Positions 11,223-12,488 of a DNA stretch of 12,488 nucleotides are shown here, piece after piece (the stretch's first letter is position 1; each line of letters begins with the position of its first letter). The position numbers and the translations under genes were made by a program. Where the stretch lies: assembly GCA_023449855.1 (NCBI GenBank), contig JAEXHR010000145.1, forward strand, positions 1 through 12,488, in the 5' to 3' direction. This DNA is from Pseudomonadota bacterium (GTDB lineage Bacteria > Pseudomonadota > Alphaproteobacteria > Rhizobiales > Xanthobacteraceae). The notes beneath the pieces were generated by a model, which worked only from the letters and a program-made list of their open reading frames with translations, had not been told where the DNA came from and did no database searches.

Positions 11223-12434
11223 ATGACGCAGCCCCTCAGCGATCAGACCATTGCGCTCGTCAAGGCGACCGTCCCCGCGCTCGAAGCGCATGGCCTCGAC
11301 ATCGTGAACGAGATGTATTCCCGGATGTTCCAGAACCCGAACATTCGCGACCTTTTCAACCAATCGCACCATGGTGATGCCGGTTCGCAGCCGCGGGCGC
11401 TGACCGGCGCCATTCTCGCCTATGCGAGCAACATCGAAAATCTCGGTGCGCTTGCCCCGGCGGTCGAGCGGATCGCGCAGAAGCATGTCGGCCTGCAAAT
11501 TCTGCCCGAACATTATCCGCACGTTGCCGAGGCGCTCCTGGGGGCGATCAAGGCGGTGCTGGGGGATGCGGCCACCGATGAGATTCTCGCTGCCTGGGGC
11601 GAAGCCTACTGGTTCCTGGCCAACATCCTGATCGCCCGCGAGCAGCGAGTCTACTCAGAACAGAAGGATGCAACCGGCGGATGGAATGGCTGGCGCGATT
11701 TTCGCGTCGAGGACGTCGTGCGTGAGAGCAGCGTCATCAATTCCTTCGTTCTGCGCCCCGTTGATGGCGGGGCCGTCATGCGGCACAAGCCCGGGCAATA
11801 TCTGACCTTCTGGCTTGAAATTCCGGGACATCCGCCAGTCAAGCGCAACTATTCGATTTCAGCAGCCTCCAACGGCGAAACCTATCGCATTTCGGTCAAG
11901 CGTGAGCCGCTTGGTCTTGCGTCAGGCTGGCTTCATGATGAAGCCAAGCCGGGCACGGTGCTCAAAGTTGCCGCGCCTGCGGGCGAATTCTTCCTGGCAG
12001 CGCATGTCGAACGCCCGGTGATCCTCCTGTCGGGCGGCGTGGGGCTGACCCCGATGGTGGCCATGCTCGAAACGCTTGCTGAGGGCGAGGCGGGAGTCCC
12101 CGTGCACTATGTCCACGGAACTCATGACCGCGATACCCACGCAATGCGTGATCATGTTCGCGCTGTCGCTGGGCGGGGCAAGTCAATCACCGTCACCGAT
12201 TTTCATCAGACCCCGCTCGAAGATGAAGTCGCAGGACGGGATTATGACGTCGCCGGCATCATTACCGATGAATGGCTGGTCGCCAACACGCCTGTAGGTG
12301 AGGCCGATTACTATATCTGCGGACCACGCCCGTTTCTGCGGCACGCCGTCTCGACCTTGTCGCTGGCTGGCGTCCCATCCGACCGCATTCATTACGAATT
12401 CTTCGGTCCGGCGGACGAATTGCTCGCCGCCTGA
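11223..12434 (+). CDS. hmp: Flavohemoprotein Hmp, nitric oxide dioxygenase
   Basis: Hmp converts NO and O2 to nitrate using NAD(P)H and FAD in the cytoplasm. I chose the ATG at 11223, 6 nt after AAGGAG (11211-11216); a TTG directly before it is also in frame. The 403-residue product has a globin domain (about 1-140) with B10 Tyr32, E7 Gln57 and proximal His88 (QKHVGLQILPEHYPHV). A ferredoxin-reductase FAD domain follows with RNYS (208-211) and GLASGWLHDEAKPG (231-244). The NAD domain has LLSGGVGLTPM (268-278) and YICGPRPFL (364-372). The length fits E. coli Hmp (396). It lies 39 nt after the DUF1971 gene with no promoter between, so it is the third gene of the operon. Confidence 0.96.
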   Translation: MTQPLSDQTIALVKATVPALEAHGLDIVNEMYSRMFQNPNIRDLFNQSHHGDAGSQPRALTGAILAYASNIENLGALAPAVERIAQKHVGLQILPEHYPHVAEALLGAIKAVLGDAATDEILAAWGEAYWFLANILIAREQRVYSEQKDATGGWNGWRDFRVEDVVRESSVINSFVLRPVDGGAVMRHKPGQYLTFWLEIPGHPPVKRNYSISAASNGETYRISVKREPLGLASGWLHDEAKPGTVLKVAAPAGEFFLAAHVERPVILLSGGVGLTPMVAMLETLAEGEAGVPVHYVHGTHDRDTHAMRDHVRAVAGRGKSITVTDFHQTPLEDEVAGRDYDVAGIITDEWLVANTPVGEADYYICGPRPFLRHAVSTLSLAGVPSDRIHYEFFGPADELLAA

Positions 12435-12488
12435 CTGAGCGCGGCGCACGGGGCCCTCGCCCGTGACCGCGGCGGCGGAAACCGCCCA
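12435..12488. other. Sequence after hmp to the window edge, with a weak GC hairpin
   Basis: CACGGG (12447-12452) and CCCGTG (12460-12465) form a 6-bp stem with a 7-nt loop, 12 nt after the hmp stop. No T-tract follows (the window ends AAACCGCCCA), so it may aid termination only weakly or be chance in very GC-rich DNA. No gene is visible in the remaining bases. Confidence 0.3.

Noticed and set aside
1..12488. tRNA, rRNA and CRISPR arrays
   Set aside because: No cloverleaf-like sequence, rRNA segment or regularly spaced repeat array was seen by eye on either strand.

Overview
The window looks like accessory DNA from a high-GC alphaproteobacterium, most likely a sphingomonad. This is an inference from IS6100, the ars and Tni-type mobile modules and the overall codon style, since no host marker gene is present. 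It reads as a mosaic of mobile-element fragments, with an arsenic-resistance operon in the middle and a nitric-oxide-detoxification operon at the right end.

Left part (1-2015). On the minus strand lie the first codons of sul1 (sulfonamide resistance) and the last 21 codons of qacEdelta1, which is the class 1 integron 3'-conserved segment. They are joined to the 3'-truncated resolvase gene of a Tn3-family transposon, so that the qacEdelta1 tail is read in frame with tnpR. A res-like region separates tnpR from the divergent Tn3-type tnpA. That gene is cut after 53 codons by a complete 880-bp IS6100 (917-1796) that has no target-site duplication. The 219 bp after IS6100 carry the arsR promoter.

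Arsenic operon (2016-4810, plus strand). arsR-arsC-arsB-arsH are tightly packed, with TGATG overlaps at two junctions. The encoded route is arsenate reduction by ArsC, arsenite export by ArsB, oxidation or quinone-type redox protection by ArsH, and control by an ArsR whose C-terminal cysteines suit it to sensing As(III)/Sb(III). The arsR promoter appears to give a leaderless transcript with an operator over the -10 box. A short remnant reading frame with a good ribosome-binding site follows arsH.

Transposition module (4922-8615, minus strand, convergent with ars). tniA (DDE transposase), tniB (AAA+ ATPase) and tniQ (zinc-finger target/assembly protein) are coupled by ATGA overlaps. Repeats upstream of tniA suggest the right end of a Tn5053/Tn7-like transposon near 8769. 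The ars operon lies where the cargo of such an element is expected. I could not find the matching left end, which may have been lost in the IS6100 rearrangement.

Right part (8795-12488, plus strand). A 40-codon reading frame resembling the start of a SWQSD-type TIR-like protein overlaps, by ATGA, a complete tyrosine recombinase. After it comes a 352-bp intergenic region with a strong minus-strand terminator, a candidate minus-strand small RNA, and overlapping palindromes that include an NsrR-like ATGTAT-N5-ATACAT site. This leads into a three-gene operon: group III truncated hemoglobin, DUF1971 (YeaR-like) protein and flavohemoprotein Hmp. Together these form a coherent nitric-oxide defence unit.

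No tRNA, rRNA or CRISPR array was seen. The items most worth a second look are the candidate small RNA, the NsrR-like control region, the TIR-like remnant coupled to the integrase, the transposon end, and the tnpR/qacEdelta1/sul1 junction.
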